A stretch of DNA of 64,000 bases from Populus alba (taxonomy: Eukaryota > Streptophyta > Magnoliopsida > Malpighiales > Salicaceae): positions 14,806,147 through 14,870,146 of the forward strand of contig NC_133297.1 in assembly GCF_005239225.2 (NCBI RefSeq), in the 5' to 3' direction. The notes below the pieces were generated by a model. That model was not told the origin of the DNA. It saw nothing but the letters and a program-made list of their open reading frames with translations, and did not search any database. The position numbers and the translations under genes were made by a program. Shown one piece after another: positions 63,180 through 64,000 of the stretch (the first letter of the stretch is position 1; the number at the start of each line of letters is the position of its first letter).

Positions 63180-64000
63180 AATATATAAATAAATATAAAA
63201 TTGCTTTATGCTAATTAAGTATTTGATTTTACGTTATAAAGTTATAAACTATTTTTTAAAATTTATTTTTTATTTACATAAGTTTATATGACTTTAATAT
63301 GTTAAATTTAAAAAAAATAAAAATTATTATTTAATATATTTTTAATTGAAAAACACATATTAAAAATTAGATGCATTTCTCTACCATGTTTTACTTAAAG
63401 GTAGTATATTATGTAATTATAATGTTAAAAACATAATAAAATATAATGACTTATATACAGTAACTGTTTTGCTTGAAGACGTGTTTATTTTTTTTTTAAG
63501 GTGTAATTTTTTTAAAAGTATAAACTACATCTTATAAAAACAAAAAATATATATATTTTTTATGTGAGTTTCATAAAAAAAAAAAAAAAAAACCAACAAC
63601 ACTTTCAAACCGAATACCCCCGTAATCATTTAAAATATTGCTTAATATTGCTTCATGTTTTATTCTTGTGGATGCCAAAGTGATTATTGTCTATTTAATT
63701 GCAATTAATTTAACAATACCAATCTAAAATATAATATATAAACCAAGCATAATTTTTCATTTTTTATTTACTCTCTTTGGCTACCATGTAGGTTTTATGG
63801 TACCCTGAGGATTTATTTTGTTTTTAGTTTTTTTTTTCTTTCGTTTGTCTTGTATATTTATTTTTATTTTTTGCATGGATGTATCAAGATAACAAGATTT
63901 GAGGCCGGATTTAGGTCTCATGATTAGACATGGTCGACTACAATAAATATCACGCATCCATTGTTTAACTATCATATTTTAACATCAAAATATTGTTTAG
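63180..64000. other. AT-rich sequence upstream of the UBX gene
   Basis: No coding sequence is supported; poly-A and AT-rich runs only (for example 63575-63592). Confidence 0.5.

Overview
This is a nuclear plant chromosome window: strongly AT-rich, intron-containing genes with GT-AG junctions, long repeat-filled intergenic stretches and many microsatellites. The proteins are typical eudicot ones, and the dispersed repeats resemble those I associate with Populus (Salicaceae). That genus assignment is an inference from remembered repeat style, not a search result.

Layout. (1) 220-2391, minus: 5' part of a CERK1-like LysM receptor kinase, cut by the left edge; the phase of its second exon does not close. 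(2) 2640-11000: repeat-rich intergenic DNA, including a ~2.1 kb degenerate inverted-repeat element. (3) 11070-11294, plus: an intronless CLE peptide-hormone gene. (4) 11300-17300: intergenic, with small TIR repeats. (5) 17330-18592, plus: five-exon unknown membrane protein. (6) 19280-28198, minus: 18-exon FAD/NAD(P)-binding oxidoreductase; all 18 exons assemble into 586 codons without a phase conflict. (7) 31452-31877, plus: pTAC18-like cupin. (8) 33132-37442, minus: PP2A B' (B56) regulatory subunit with an LTR fragment in its intron. (9) 38.4-43.6 kb: repeats, including a ~160 bp-period tandem array. (10) 44353-49573, minus: BAH-PHD histone reader of the EBS type. (11) 49.6-61.2 kb: repeats, including a decayed Mutator-like transposase with a small TIR element nested in it. 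(12) 61211-63024, minus: UBA-SEP-UBX (p47-like) CDC48 cofactor.

The genes are independent transcription units, with no operon or metabolic cluster. Themes present are chitin/immune signalling, peptide signalling, plastid-associated functions (cupin, possibly the oxidoreductase), phosphatase targeting, chromatin reading and CDC48 proteostasis.

I found no convincing new biological system. The observations most worth checking are the exon-phase break in the receptor kinase, the CLE gene, the nested Mutator remnant, the inverted-repeat element and several short regular tandem arrays. Exon borders were placed by eye from GT-AG sites, reading-frame phase and family similarity; UTRs and transcription starts are mostly not determinable.
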